The position numbers and the translations under genes were made by a program. A DNA stretch of 64,000 bases from assembly GCF_009830125.1 (NCBI RefSeq), contig NZ_WUPT01000001.1, positions 992,001-1,056,000 on the forward strand, given 5' to 3'. The notes under the pieces were generated by a model that saw nothing but the letters and a program-made list of their open reading frames with translations, ran no database searches and was not told the origin of the DNA. Origin of the DNA: Kangsaoukella pontilimi (GTDB lineage: Bacteria > Pseudomonadota > Alphaproteobacteria > Rhodobacterales > Rhodobacteraceae). This document shows positions 1 to 11,006 of the stretch, one piece after another. Each line of letters begins with the position of its first letter. Positions within the stretch are counted from its first letter, which is position 1.

Positions 1-1946
<1,946 letters not shown>

Positions 1947-2017
1947 TCAGCATGGATAGGCGCGGCGCCGCGCGGCGTCCAGCCCGCGCCGCCGCCCGGG
2001 GCGAGGTGGCGCGGCCC

Positions 2018-2731
2018 TCAGGCCGAGGCGGCAATGCGTTGAGGATGCTCTTCCGGCGCGGGGTCACGCAGCACATAGCCCCGGCCCCAGACGGTTTCGA
2101 TATAGTTGTCGCCTTCGGTCGCCTCGGAGAGCTTTTTCCTCAGCTTGCAGATGAAGACGTCGATGATCTTAAGCTCCGGCTCGTCCATGCCGCCATAGAG
2201 ATGGTTGAGAAACATCTCCTTGGTCAGCGTCGTGCCCTTCCGAAGCGAGAGCAGCTCCAGCATCTGGTATTCCTTGCCCGTCAGGTGGACCGCGCGGCCC
2301 TCGGCCTCGACCGTCTTGGCGTCCAGGTTCACCGCGACCTTACCGGTCTTGATGATCGACTGTGCATGGCCCTTGGACCGGCGGATGATGGCGTGGATAC
2401 GCGCGACCAGCTCTTCCCGGTGGAAGGGCTTCGTCAGATAGTCGTCGGCCCCGAAGCCGAAGCCCTTCACCTTGTTCGCCGTATCGTCCGAGCCGGTCAA
2501 GATCAGGATCGGCGTCTCGATCCGCGACATGCGAAGCTGGCGCAGCACCTCGTGGCCGTCCATATCCGGCAGATCGAGATCGAGGAGAATCAGGTCGTAG
2601 TCGTACAGTCTGGCGAGGTCGATCCCCTCTTCCCCCAGATCCGTCGCATAGACGTTCAGGTTTGCGTGGGTCAGCATCAGTTCGATGCTGCGGGAAGTGG
2701 TGGGATCATCTTCAACCAAAAGGACGCGCAT
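2018..2731 (-). CDS. ctrA: Cell-cycle response regulator CtrA
   Basis: OmpR-family DNA-binding response regulator, 237 residues. The receiver domain carries the acidic pair E7-D8-D9 and the phospho-acceptor D51; a winged-helix effector domain fills about residues 125-230. The ATG at 2731 (MRVLLVEDD) is chosen over an in-frame ATG 12 codons upstream because family members start there. In Caulobacter CtrA controls replication and division; in Rhodobacteraceae it is generally linked to motility and gene-transfer-agent expression (family knowledge, not shown here). Its inhibitor gene sciP lies directly upstream on the same strand, and a near-consensus CtrA site sits about 50 bp before the start, suggesting autoregulation. 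Confidence 0.97.
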   Translation of the reverse strand: MRVLLVEDDPTTSRSIELMLTHANLNVYATDLGEEGIDLARLYDYDLILLDLDLPDMDGHEVLRQLRMSRIETPILILTGSDDTANKVKGFGFGADDYLTKPFHREELVARIHAIIRRSKGHAQSIIKTGKVAVNLDAKTVEAEGRAVHLTGKEYQMLELLSLRKGTTLTKEMFLNHLYGGMDEPELKIIDVFICKLRKKLSEATEGDNYIETVWGRGYVLRDPAPEEHPQRIAASA

Positions 2732-2781
2732 ATCGTGTTCTCCGCATTCAGCCCAAGTCGGGTACACATTGCAGCCAAGTG

Positions 2782-2797
2782 GTTAATTGGCGGTTAC
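2782..2797 (-). promoter_or_regulatory. Candidate CtrA-binding site upstream of ctrA
   Basis: On the minus strand the sequence reads GTAA-N7-TTAAC, which matches 8 of 9 fixed positions of the CtrA consensus TTAA-N7-TTAAC. It lies 51-66 bp upstream of the ctrA ATG, between sciP and ctrA, a sensible place for autoregulation. No such match was noticed elsewhere in the window when scanning by eye. Confidence 0.6.
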
Positions 2798-2821
2798 CAG
2801 TCGTGATCTTAGTGAAACAAC

Positions 2822-3100
2822 CTAGAGTTGTCTATAGCGCTGAATAGATGTTGCTTTCAACGCAACCTCGCCATGCTGCTCAACCGCAGCGTGCCAGGCT
2901 GACAACTCCTCATCCGACAGACCATAGCTTTCGATGGCTTCCTCCCGCGTGATGAGTCCGCCCTCGATCGCGCGCACGACCGCTGCCTTGCGGCTGGCGA
3001 CCCACCGGCGCGTCAACGGATCGGGCAAGTCGGCACGCGTCATGACCGTACCGTCCGGCAACGTGACAGCGCGCGGCCCGTTGACCTTCTTCAGATACAT
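2822..3100 (-). CDS. sciP: SciP-type small CtrA-inhibitory protein (DUF1153)
   Basis: A 92-residue helix-turn-helix protein of the DUF1153 family. The core around residues 30-75 (TRRWVASRKAAVV, then GGLITREEA and a later W-x-x-A-V-E-Q-H-G) resembles Caulobacter SciP, which binds CtrA and blocks its transcriptional activation. A GAGGA ribosome-binding site sits about 8 nt before the ATG. It lies 90 bp upstream of ctrA on the same strand, so inhibitor and target are physically linked and may share transcription. Identification rests on recalled family similarity; whether it inhibits CtrA here is inference. Confidence 0.85.
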   Translation of the reverse strand: MYLKKVNGPRAVTLPDGTVMTRADLPDPLTRRWVASRKAAVVRAIEGGLITREEAIESYGLSDEELSAWHAAVEQHGEVALKATSIQRYRQL

Positions 3101-3170
3101 TTTCGTCGTCCTCGCTACCTTCCGGGGCCCGTTATGACGCCGAGGACTTAATCAGCGGTGAAGGCGGGAC

Positions 3171-3198
3171 TTGTGACTGGACTGCATTTTCCTATATT
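3171..3198 (+). promoter_or_regulatory. Likely sigma-70 promoter of mnmA
   Basis: TTGTGA (3171-3176) and TATATT (3193-3198) are separated by 16 bp and lie 33 bp before the proposed mnmA start at 3231. Both hexamers are close to the sigma-70 consensus, and this is the only AT-rich patch in the divergent sciP-mnmA spacer. Confidence 0.55.
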
Positions 3199-3230
3199 TC
3201 AGCGCAATTCCTTAAGAGATGGACCCCGTC

Positions 3231-4376
3231 ATGGCGCTCGATCGCAGCGAAACGCTGAATTCACTCGGTTTTCCGAAGCCTCCTTCGGAAACACGGGTCG
3301 TCGTCGCCATGTCAGGCGGCGTCGACAGTTCCGTCGTGGCGGCGGAACTCGCGCGTGAAGGCTACGACGTCATCGGAGTCACGCTTCAGCTATACGACCA
3401 CGGCGCGGCTCTGGCCAAGAAAGGCGCCTGCTGCGCGGGGATCGACATCCACGACGCGCGCCGCGTGGCCGAGGAAATGGGCTTTCCGCACTACGTGCTC
3501 GATTACGAGAACATCTTCCGCGACGCGGTCATCGACGAGTTCGCCGACAGCTACCTCGCCGGCGCGACGCCCGTACCCTGCATCCGCTGCAACGAACGGG
3601 TCAAGTTCAAGGACCTGCTCGAGACCGCCCGCGACCTCGATGCCGACTGTATGGCGACGGGCCATTACATCCAGCGCAAGATGGGCGTGAATGGCGCCGA
3701 ACTGCACATGGCGGCCGATCAGGCGCGCGACCAGTCCTATTTCCTGTTCTCCACGACGCCCGAACAACTGTCCTATCTGCGCTTCCCCCTCGGTCATCTC
3801 GAATCCAAGGCCGAGACGCGGGCGCTTGCGCAAAAGCACGGCCTGACCGTGGCCGACAAGCCCGACAGCCAGGACATCTGCTTCGTGCCGGACGGCAACT
3901 ACGCCAGCGTGATCGAGAAACTCCGCCCCGGCGCTGCCGACCCGGGCGAGATCGTCCATGCCGACGGCCGCGTTCTGGGCGCGCACAAGGGCGTCATCCA
4001 TTACACGATCGGTCAGCGGCGCGGCCTCGGCATCGGCGGACTGGACGAGCCGCTCTACGTGGTGAAGCTCGACGTCGACGCGAAACAGGTCGTGGTTGGC
4101 CCGAAGGACATGCTCGCCACCCGGCAGGTGCCGGTGCGCGAGATCAACTGGCTGGGCGACGCACCCCTGACCAGCCAGCCGGAATGGCACGTCTCGGTCC
4201 GCGTCCGCTCGACCCGGCCGCCCGCCGAGGCGGTGATCCGCCCCCTGAGCGACACGGACGCCACCGTCGAGCTTCTCAGCCCCGAGGAGGGCGTCTCGCC
4301 CGGTCAGGCCTGCGTCTTCTACGAGACCGGCGGCAGCCGCGTGCTGGGCGGCGGCTGGATCTGGCGCGGGTACTGA
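3231..4376 (+). CDS. mnmA: tRNA 2-thiouridine(34) synthase MnmA
   Basis: Transfers sulfur to U34 of tRNAs for Lys, Glu and Gln, activating the base with ATP. The N-terminal PP-loop SGGVDSS is at residues 28-34. The CIRC motif contributes C117 and C120, and SQDICF holds the second conserved cysteine region. At 381 residues it is of family length. The start MALDRSE at 3231 is preferred; an in-frame ATG at 3219 would add four residues but has its SD-like bases too close. It is divergent from sciP/ctrA with its own promoter and is followed by a palindromic repeat rather than a simple terminator. Confidence 0.96.
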   Translation: MALDRSETLNSLGFPKPPSETRVVVAMSGGVDSSVVAAELAREGYDVIGVTLQLYDHGAALAKKGACCAGIDIHDARRVAEEMGFPHYVLDYENIFRDAVIDEFADSYLAGATPVPCIRCNERVKFKDLLETARDLDADCMATGHYIQRKMGVNGAELHMAADQARDQSYFLFSTTPEQLSYLRFPLGHLESKAETRALAQKHGLTVADKPDSQDICFVPDGNYASVIEKLRPGAADPGEIVHADGRVLGAHKGVIHYTIGQRRGLGIGGLDEPLYVVKLDVDAKQVVVGPKDMLATRQVPVREINWLGDAPLTSQPEWHVSVRVRSTRPPAEAVIRPLSDTDATVELLSPEEGVSPGQACVFYETGGSRVLGGGWIWRGY

Positions 4377-4430
4377 CCGTCCCCGCACCGCTCCACCCTA
4401 CCGGCGACAGGCGCGGACCTGCATATTATC

Positions 4431-4596
4431 GGCCCGGAAATATCCCGGGGTGAATTGGCCGGAGGCCAAGGGGGGCAGAGCCCCCTGCCGGTTTCCTTCA
4501 AGGAAACCGGTGCCCCAGCGTCAGGCGAGATGAAACGCCGGTCCGGGGGCTCTGCCCCCGGCACCTTCGGTGCCTCCCCCGGGATATTTTCGGGCC
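4431..4596. repeat. Palindrome-rich intergenic element (REP/BIME-like)
   Basis: Outer arms at 4431-4450 and 4577-4596 are inverted repeats with 19 of 20 matching bases. Between them are five perfect small hairpins: TTGGCC/GGCCAA (4455-4469), GGGGGC/GCCCCC (4471-4485), CCGGTTTCC/GGAAACCGG (4488-4510), CCGGGGGC/GCCCCCGG (4543-4561) and GGCACC/GGTGCC (4560-4574). It fills the space between convergent mnmA and lpxB, so it may stop transcription from both sides. The 16-bp core CGGAAATATCCCGGGG recurs at 48223. Confidence 0.7.
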
Positions 4597-4644
4597 AGTA
4601 ATGACAGAAGGTCTCGGTACACCATAGTGGCAGGCGCCCGGGCC

Positions 4645-5805
4645 CTAGCGCCCCAGCCCGTCCAGCACCGCCCGCGCGGCGCGCAGCCCCGGCGCCTCTC
4701 CGCCCCGCCCGAGCGCGGTCATCGTTTCGGACATGGCCGCGTGCTGAAACGCCCGCTGGCGGTCGTCGGTCATCAGCGTCGCCAGCGCCTCGCCTACCGG
4801 TTTCGGCTGGCAGGCGGGGCCGAGAAATTCGGGGATGGCCTTCCGACCGGTTACCAGATTGACCAGCGTGACCGTGTCCACCTTGGCCATGCGCGACATG
4901 ATCTGCCACGAGAGCCAGTTCATGTCATAGGCCACGACCATCGGCGTCTCGGAGGCGGCGAGCTCCAGCGATACGGTGCCGGAGGCCGCCAGCGCGGCGT
5001 CGGCGGCGCGGAAGGCGGCGCGCTTCATCCGGTCGGCCTGAGGGTCACCCCTGGGGTCGAGCACGATGGGCGCACCGGGCCATGTCGCCACCGCTTCTAT
5101 GACGGCAGACGCCACCGGACGCGCGGCGGGCACCACCACGCGCGCTTTCGGCACCTGCCCCAACACGACGCGCAGCGCCTCACCGAAGATGGGCGCAAGC
5201 CGCCCCACCTCGGCCCGGCGCGAGCCCGGCAACACCACCAGCATCGGTGCGTCGCCTATGCCCTTGCCCTTCCGGAACGCGTCGGCCTCGGCCATGCTCG
5301 CCACCGGCTCGGCCACGATGGGATGGCCCACGAAATCGCAGCGCATCCCCTCGGCCTCCATATAGGGCGGCTCGAAAGGCAGAAGCGCCAGCACATGGTC
5401 GATGGATTTCGCCATCTTCGCCGCGCGCCCCGCACGCCATGCCCAGACCGACGGGGCGACGTAATGCACGGTGCGGATATCCGAGCGTTCCTTCACCAGC
5501 CGCGCAAGGCGGAGCGAGAAATCCGGGCTGTCGATGGTGATGAGCGCGTCCGGCGCCTTCGCGATCACGTCGTCTGCGGTCTGATTGAGCCGCCGCTTTA
5601 ACTCGGGATATTTCGGCAGAACCTCGGCGATGCCCATGACCGACAATTCGTCCATGGGGAAAAGGCTCGAAAGCCCCTCGGCCTCCATCAACGGGCCGCC
5701 GACGCCGGCGAATTCCACATCAGGCAGAAGCGCTTTCAGCCCCGCCATAAGCGCGCCCCCAAGCTTGTCGCCCGAAGGCTCGCCCGCAAGCAGGTAGAGC
5801 TTCAC
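4645..5805 (-). CDS. lpxB: Lipid-A-disaccharide synthase LpxB
   Basis: Joins UDP-2,3-diacylglucosamine and lipid X to form the tetraacyl disaccharide of lipid A at the cytoplasmic face of the inner membrane. The 386-residue protein begins with the family signature LAGEPSGDKLGG and contains the conserved VAPSVWAWRAGRA segment near residue 138, followed by LPFEPPYMEAEG and VGHPIV. It is the last gene of the leftward envelope cluster; its ATG overlaps the lpxI stop by 4 bp, so the two are probably translationally coupled and act in consecutive steps. Confidence 0.97.
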   Translation of the reverse strand: MKLYLLAGEPSGDKLGGALMAGLKALLPDVEFAGVGGPLMEAEGLSSLFPMDELSVMGIAEVLPKYPELKRRLNQTADDVIAKAPDALITIDSPDFSLRLARLVKERSDIRTVHYVAPSVWAWRAGRAAKMAKSIDHVLALLPFEPPYMEAEGMRCDFVGHPIVAEPVASMAEADAFRKGKGIGDAPMLVVLPGSRRAEVGRLAPIFGEALRVVLGQVPKARVVVPAARPVASAVIEAVATWPGAPIVLDPRGDPQADRMKRAAFRAADAALAASGTVSLELAASETPMVVAYDMNWLSWQIMSRMAKVDTVTLVNLVTGRKAIPEFLGPACQPKPVGEALATLMTDDRQRAFQHAAMSETMTALGRGGEAPGLRAARAVLDGLGR

Positions 5806-6719
5806 GGCTGCCAGACCCAGAGGAACACCCCTGCCTTGTCCGCAGCCGAGATCGTCGCATCGCGGTCGATGACCATGACATGCCCGGCCTCGATCACGAT
5901 CCCGTCGAGACCGGCCGCAACCGCCGCCTTGACCGTCTCGGGGCCGATGGTCGGCACGTCGACGCGCATGTCCTGCCCCGGTTTCGGCGCCTTGAACAGA
6001 ACGCCGCCCCGGCGGATCGGCTCGGGGATGCCCATGGCATCGGCCAGGGGTATTCCGGTCTTGTCGCTGAACGCCTTGGCGAAAGCCGCGCCACCCGGCA
6101 CGAAGCGGAGCGTGGTGTTGGTCATGGCGGTATAGGGCTCGACCGCGCGGAAAAACGCCACCGCATTCACCATCCAGTCGGTGCCCATCACCGTCTCGAC
6201 CGCGATGACCTGCCCCTTGCAGACGATGCAGGCCTGTCCCACATCCGCCGCGCCCATCGCGGCCACGACCTCACGCGCGCGGACGGCGTCCTTGCGGGCT
6301 GCGTCATCCGGCTGCTCTGCGGTCGGCACGCCCGGCGTCAGCAACAGATCGGGCACGATCTCATGAGCCGCGACAACCTCGATCCCGGCCTCCTCGAAAA
6401 AGGACAGAAGCACGCGCAGCGCCGCGTCGTCCCCCTCCTGCAGCGCGGCCATCATGCGCGGCACCAGCGGCATCGTCGCCGCATCGACACGTGACGGATC
6501 GAGCGGCGGGCGCTCCACCGCACCGGCCAGACAGACGCGGGCCACTCCACGCTCTACCAGACCCTTGATAAACGAGCCGAGCGTTTCGATCCGGAAGGTC
6601 TCGTGATGCGGGATGTCCGTCGGCGGAAACCCTTCCAGCGCCGCGACATAGGGCGGCGTCTCAAGCGCCCGATAGACCAGTCCCGGCAGCGCGCCGCCGC
6701 CCGCGATCAGCGCCAGCAT
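5802..6719 (-). CDS. lpxI: UDP-2,3-diacylglucosamine diphosphatase LpxI
   Basis: Hydrolyses UDP-2,3-diacylglucosamine to lipid X, the step done by LpxH in E. coli; LpxI is the unrelated alphaproteobacterial enzyme. The 305-residue protein opens with a glycine-rich IAGGGALPGL and carries the family segments CKGQVIAVE and GTDWM in the C-terminal half. It sits between lpxA and lpxB, where the pathway predicts it: 1 bp separates it from the lpxA stop and it overlaps lpxB by 4 bp. No LpxH-type metallophosphatase is seen nearby. Confidence 0.94.
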   Translation of the reverse strand: MLALIAGGGALPGLVYRALETPPYVAALEGFPPTDIPHHETFRIETLGSFIKGLVERGVARVCLAGAVERPPLDPSRVDAATMPLVPRMMAALQEGDDAALRVLLSFFEEAGIEVVAAHEIVPDLLLTPGVPTAEQPDDAARKDAVRAREVVAAMGAADVGQACIVCKGQVIAVETVMGTDWMVNAVAFFRAVEPYTAMTNTTLRFVPGGAAFAKAFSDKTGIPLADAMGIPEPIRRGGVLFKAPKPGQDMRVDVPTIGPETVKAAVAAGLDGIVIEAGHVMVIDRDATISAADKAGVFLWVWQP

Positions 6720-6720
6720 G

Positions 6721-7521
6721 TCAGCGCCCCGGCGTCAGGAAATGGCGGTCCGAGGCGGACAGGATGAAATCCACGATCTCGCGGACATAGTCGCTTTCGG
6801 TCTCTTCGCCCAAACGCCGCGCACGATCCTGAAACGCGCCCTCGCCCTGCGCCAGCATCTGGAACGCCGCGCGCAGCGCCGTAATGTCGGACCGTGCCAC
6901 ACCGCGCCGCTTCAGCCCCACGAGGTTGAGACCGTCCAGCTCGCCGCGCGGCCCCTGCACGAGGCCGTAGGGGATCACGTCATTCGTCACCATCGTCACC
7001 GCGCCGATGATCGCGCCGCGCCCGATCCGCACCCACTGGTGGATGCCGGAGAGGCCGCCGATGATCACGTCATCCTCGATCACGCAATGGCCCGCGATGG
7101 CCCCCTGATTGGCCACGATAACCCGGTCGCCCACGATGGCGTCATGGGCCACATGCGCGCCCGTCATGAACAGGCAGTCGTCGCCGACCTTGGTCAGACC
7201 GCCGCCACCCTCGGTGCCGGTGTTCATCGTGACGCCTTCACGGATGCGGTTCCGCTTGCCGATGACCAGCCGCGTCGCCTCGCCCTTGAACTTTAGGTCC
7301 TGCGGGATCTCTCCGATGCAGGCGCCGGGGAAGATGACCGTCTCGTCGCCCACCTCGGTGTCGCCGGTGACCACAGCGTGGCTCTTGACCTCGACACCCG
7401 GTCCAAGGCGCACCCGCGCACCAATGACCGAGAACGGCCCCACGACCGCGCCCGCGGCGATCTCGGCCCCGTGCTCGACAACGGCCGAGGGGTGAACGCG
7501 CGCGCCGGGATCGACGCTCAC
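6721..7521 (-). CDS. lpxA: UDP-N-acetylglucosamine acyltransferase LpxA
   Basis: First step of lipid A synthesis: transfers a 3-hydroxyacyl chain from ACP to the 3-OH of UDP-GlcNAc. Left-handed beta-helix hexapeptide repeats fill most of the first 190 residues, and the catalytic histidine region [11 protein letters not shown] is present. A GTG start at 7521 overlapping the fabZ TGA (GTGA) is preferred: it gives 266 residues beginning VSVDP, matching family length. The upstream ATG at 7554 lies inside fabZ and would add 11 unconserved residues. It is tightly coupled with fabZ and lpxI. Confidence 0.95.
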   Translation of the reverse strand: MSVDPGARVHPSAVVEHGAEIAAGAVVGPFSVIGARVRLGPGVEVKSHAVVTGDTEVGDETVIFPGACIGEIPQDLKFKGEATRLVIGKRNRIREGVTMNTGTEGGGGLTKVGDDCLFMTGAHVAHDAIVGDRVIVANQGAIAGHCVIEDDVIIGGLSGIHQWVRIGRGAIIGAVTMVTNDVIPYGLVQGPRGELDGLNLVGLKRRGVARSDITALRAAFQMLAQGEGAFQDRARRLGEETESDYVREIVDFILSASDRHFLTPGR

Positions 7522-7979
7522 TTGGGCACGTCCATCATGGCGGTGAACTCGCACTCGCAGGCGACCTCGCCCTCGACGGTTGCCTTGCCACGGAACTTCC
7601 AGACCTTGCCGCCGCCCCGGATCGTCTCGACATGCATCCGAAGCTGATCGCCCGGCCCCACCTTGCGGCGAAACTTGGCGCTGTCGATGGCCATGAAATA
7701 GACGCCGAACTTCTTGTCGGCCAGATCCATGCCCACGCCCGCGATCACCGCCGCCGTCTGCGCCATGGCCTCGACCATGTAGACGCCCGGAAAGACCGGC
7801 ATCCCCGGGAAATGCCCGGTGAACTGCGGTTCGTTCATGGTGACGTTCTTGATCCCCACGCCCGAGGCCGTGCCTTCGATCTCGACCACCCGGTCGACCA
7901 GAAGGAAGGGATAACGGTGCGGGATGATCCGCTGGATCAGGTCGATGTCTGCGCTTTTCAGGCCGTCACTCATGGGCAT
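7518..7979 (-). CDS. fabZ: 3-hydroxyacyl-ACP dehydratase FabZ
   Basis: Dehydrates 3-hydroxyacyl-ACP in fatty-acid elongation and draws on the same substrate pool as LpxA. It is a hot-dog fold protein of 153 residues (151 if the second ATG at 7973 is used). The active-site histidine is H56 in [10 protein letters not shown] and the catalytic glutamate is E70 in VEAMAQ. Its stop overlaps the lpxA GTG, so synthesis of the two enzymes that compete for the substrate is probably coupled. Confidence 0.97.
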   Translation of the reverse strand: MPMSDGLKSADIDLIQRIIPHRYPFLLVDRVVEIEGTASGVGIKNVTMNEPQFTGHFPGMPVFPGVYMVEAMAQTAAVIAGVGMDLADKKFGVYFMAIDSAKFRRKVGPGDQLRMHVETIRGGGKVWKFRGKATVEGEVACECEFTAMMDVPK

Positions 7980-8064
7980 CGCGTCCTTTGTTCTTGCTCT
8001 TACAATTGCCTAATGGGTTTCCGTCTTGCTGGCAAACCGGCATCCCGCCAAAGCGCCGCGGACG

Positions 8065-8595
8065 CTATTGATCCCGCGCGGCGTTGATCCGCTGAATAGC
8101 TTCTTCCGTGATGTCGATCCGATCCGCCGAGAGAAACACGTCGCGCCGGTCGATCACGATCAGTGCGCCCTTCTCGCGAACGATATCGCTGATTATGCCC
8201 GCCACATCGTTGAAGAACTCCTGCCGCGCGGCCTCGCTCGCCTGTGTGATCTCGCGCGCCTTCTGGTCCTGCTCGGCGCGGATGCGCTGGACGCGGGCGT
8301 CGAAGGCGTCGGCCAGATCGCGGAACTCCTCCGGCGGCAGGCTCGGGCGGCGTTCGGTCAGGTCGCGCTCGGCGGCTGTCAGCTCGGCCTCGATCATCTG
8401 GTTTTCCTCGGCCAGCGCGTTCACCCGCGCCTCCAGCTCGTCCGAGATCTCCGTGCCAGGCCGCGTTTCCGCGAAGAGCCGGTCCTGGTCGATGGTCAGA
8501 ACCGGCGGCGGCAGGCTGAGCGCAGGGTCCTGCGCCGCTGCCGGCCCCGCAAGGCCGGCAACGACAAGCAGAAAACTGGCAATAAGCGACCGCAT
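8065..8595 (-). CDS. skp: Periplasmic OmpH/Skp-family chaperone
   Basis: Holds unfolded outer-membrane proteins in the periplasm and passes them to the BAM complex. A signal peptide spans residues 1-21, with likely cleavage after AAA. The mature part is largely alpha-helical and charged (about residues 45-150), as expected for Skp tentacles, and the end is short and conserved. At 176 residues it is of normal length. The start codon overlaps the bamA stop by one base (TGATG), pointing to coupled synthesis of chaperone and assembly machine. Confidence 0.9.
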   Translation of the reverse strand: MRSLIASFLLVVAGLAGPAAAQDPALSLPPPVLTIDQDRLFAETRPGTEISDELEARVNALAEENQMIEAELTAAERDLTERRPSLPPEEFRDLADAFDARVQRIRAEQDQKAREITQASEAARQEFFNDVAGIISDIVREKGALIVIDRRDVFLSADRIDITEEAIQRINAARDQ

Positions 8596-10886
8596 CAGAA
8601 CTGCGTCGAGATAGTGATGTCGAAGGTGTTTTCCTCGTCGAGCGGGTTCTTCTCGATGGGTTTGGCGAAGTTCAGGCGCAAGGGTCCGATGGGCGTCGTC
8701 CAGAAGATCGAGACCCCGACCGACGACCGCAGCTCGAACCCGTCATCCACCTGTTGGCTTGCGGCGCCGGTCGTATCGTCCAGATCCCAGACAGACGCGA
8801 AGTCGGCGAAGACCCCACCCGAGATCCCGTATTCCTCGGGCAGGCCCAGGGGAAAGTCCGCTTCGAAGCGGGCCGAGACGTATTTGTTCCCGCCCAGCAC
8901 ATCGGAGATGCCCGCGGCCGTGTCGCGCGGACCGGCCCCGCGCGAGGCGAAGCCGCGCAACTGACGCGAGCCAAGGAAGAAACGGTCGCCCACGCGCACG
9001 GTCTGATCGTTCAGCGCCTCGATCACGCCGCCCTCGAAGATCGCGCGAAGCGTCACCTCTTCGTTCAGCACGTCGCGTTCGGCCACGGCGCGCGTGGTCG
9101 TCTTGATATAGTCGATATCGCCGCCCAGCCCCGCGAATTCCTGCGCGAAGGTCAGCCGCACGCCCCGGTTCGGGTTCAGGCCGCCCCTGAGAAGGTCCAG
9201 CGTGTAGGAATAGCCAAGCGCGCTCTTCAGCGCCTTGCCCTCGTCATTGGCGATGATCGGGGACGCGGCCGGGTCGACGTCGAAGATCTCTTCCTCTGCC
9301 AGCTCGTAATAGACCCGCAACCTTCCGTTTTCGGTCATGGGGAAGCTCAGGTAGGGCGACAGGCTCGTGTTCCGGGTCTGGAACGCGGCCGAATCGAAGT
9401 CGGTCGTCACAACGCTCAGGCTGATCCCAAAGGTCAGATCGCGGCCAAGAAAGGCCGGTTCCGCAAAGGACAGCTCGGTCCGGCTGTTCTCGTCGGCCGT
9501 CTGTATATCGACCGAGATCGACTGACCGCGCCCGAGGAAGTTCCGCTCGCTGAAGCCGACAGCGACACCGAAACCGCTGTCGGTCGAATACGAGCCGCCG
9601 AGAGACAGGTTGCCCGTGGGTTGCTCTTCGACATCCACGTCCACGATGACCTGATCTGGGGCCGAACCTTCGCGGGTGTTCACGTCCGCCGACGAGAAGA
9701 AGCCGAGGGCGCGGATGCGCTCGGCGCCGTTCCGGATCTCGCGCGGGTTGAACGGGTCGCCCTCGACCGTGTCGAACTGGCGCCGGATCACCCGGTCGAG
9801 CGTGGTCTGGTTGCCCTCGATATCAATCCGCTCAACGAAGACACGGGGTCCCCGGACCAGAGCGAATTCCACATCGAGGGTCAGATCGCGCGGGTTCCGC
9901 GTGACGCGCGGCTCGGCCCGGAGAAAGTCGAAGCCCTGCTGCAGCGCCAGCCGTTCCAGCCGGGCGATCTGTTCCTCGATCCGGGTTGGGTTCCAGGTCT
10001 CGCCCGACCGCAGCCGGACCGCGCGGCGGTAAGCGTCGAGATCGGTGTCCGGGAATTCGGACGACACCGTCACGTCGCCCACGGCAAAGCGCTGCCCCTC
10101 GCGGACGGTGAAGGTGATGAAGGTCGCGTCACGCTCGCGGCTGAGTTCGGAGGTGACGTCCAGCACCTGAAAATCCACATAGCCGCGGCTGCGGTAGAAA
10201 TCGGTCAGAAGCTGCCGGTCGAAGGCGATGCGCTCGGCCACGAAGGTATCGCGCTGAATGAGCGAGCGCAGGATGCCCGCCTGTTTCGTGTCGATCACCC
10301 GGCGCAGCCGCCGGTCCGAAAAGGCGCGGTTGCCGACGAAGTTGATGGCCTCGTTTTCCACCACGCGGCCCTCGGTCACCTCGAAGACAAGGTCAACGCG
10401 GTTGTCGCTCCGGCGGATGATCCTTGGCTGGACCGTGGCCGACAGACGCGCGGCCGCCTCATAGGCACCGACAATGGCGGCGGCGTCGGTCTCGGCCTGT
10501 GCGGGCGAATAGACGCGGCGCGGCTGCGAGCCGACAAGCTCCAGCAGCCGCTCGTCATCCAGACGGCGGTTGCCCTCGATATTGATGCGGTTGATGGTCG
10601 GGCGCTCGACGACGTTGATGACAAGGCCCGATCCGGTGGGCCGGGCGCTGGCCATCTCGAAAAGACCGGACGCCATGACCGCCTGAATGGCGTCGTTGAT
10701 CTGACCGTCGCTGACCACTTCGCCGGGCGCGATGCCGGTCAGCGAGATGACGGTGGAATCGGGGATGCGCTGGTTGCCCTCGACAGCAATCGCATTCACC
10801 CGCGTCTGCGCCGCCGCGACCTGCCCCTGAAGCAGCATCGCCGCCCCCAGAAGCGCTCCGAAAAGGACCGTTCTCACCCCTGCCAT
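8595..10886 (-). CDS. bamA: Outer membrane protein assembly factor BamA
   Basis: Central beta-barrel of the BAM complex that folds and inserts outer-membrane proteins. The signal peptide is residues 1-26 (AAA|Q), then five POTRA-like domains to about residue 420, each with the typical I-x-G-N pattern (for example VEGNQRI, IEGNRRL, FVGNRAF). A 16-strand barrel follows and ends in phenylalanine (ISTQF), the usual outer-membrane signature. Its 763 residues match alphaproteobacterial homologues. A terminator and a fresh promoter precede it, so bamA-skp-fabZ-lpxA-lpxI-lpxB can be expressed apart from the upstream isoprenoid genes. Confidence 0.97.
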   Translation of the reverse strand: MAGVRTVLFGALLGAAMLLQGQVAAAQTRVNAIAVEGNQRIPDSTVISLTGIAPGEVVSDGQINDAIQAVMASGLFEMASARPTGSGLVINVVERPTINRINIEGNRRLDDERLLELVGSQPRRVYSPAQAETDAAAIVGAYEAAARLSATVQPRIIRRSDNRVDLVFEVTEGRVVENEAINFVGNRAFSDRRLRRVIDTKQAGILRSLIQRDTFVAERIAFDRQLLTDFYRSRGYVDFQVLDVTSELSRERDATFITFTVREGQRFAVGDVTVSSEFPDTDLDAYRRAVRLRSGETWNPTRIEEQIARLERLALQQGFDFLRAEPRVTRNPRDLTLDVEFALVRGPRVFVERIDIEGNQTTLDRVIRRQFDTVEGDPFNPREIRNGAERIRALGFFSSADVNTREGSAPDQVIVDVDVEEQPTGNLSLGGSYSTDSGFGVAVGFSERNFLGRGQSISVDIQTADENSRTELSFAEPAFLGRDLTFGISLSVVTTDFDSAAFQTRNTSLSPYLSFPMTENGRLRVYYELAEEEIFDVDPAASPIIANDEGKALKSALGYSYTLDLLRGGLNPNRGVRLTFAQEFAGLGGDIDYIKTTTRAVAERDVLNEEVTLRAIFEGGVIEALNDQTVRVGDRFFLGSRQLRGFASRGAGPRDTAAGISDVLGGNKYVSARFEADFPLGLPEEYGISGGVFADFASVWDLDDTTGAASQQVDDGFELRSSVGVSIFWTTPIGPLRLNFAKPIEKNPLDEENTFDITISTQF

Positions 10887-10919
10887 TGTCGCCCGCCCGC
10901 TTTGAATTGCTTTCCTTGG

Positions 10920-10948
10920 TCAGTACTCACATTTCCGGGGTCTGTCAA
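10920..10948 (-). promoter_or_regulatory. Possible promoter of bamA operon
   Basis: On the minus strand a perfect TTGACA (10948-10943) is followed after 17 bp by TACTGA (10925-10920). The -35 is ideal and the spacing optimal, but the -10 is weak. The site lies just beyond the terminator hairpin and 34 bp before the bamA start. The -35 overlaps the T-tract of that terminator. Confidence 0.45.
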
Positions 10949-10979
10949 AAGCACGAAGCCGCCCCGGCGGGACGGCTTC
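10947..10979 (-). terminator. Rho-independent terminator after the 41-codon gene
   Basis: The hairpin at 10955-10979 pairs GAAGCCG with CGGCTTC and extends into the CCC/GGG next to the loop. On the minus strand it is followed by GTGCTTTTG. It lies 28 bp beyond the stop of the small gene at 11007 and separates the pyrH-to-rseP transcript from bamA, at least partly. Confidence 0.7.
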
Positions 10980-11006
10980 GGTCAGTACACGAGGGGGTGT
11001 GCGGGA

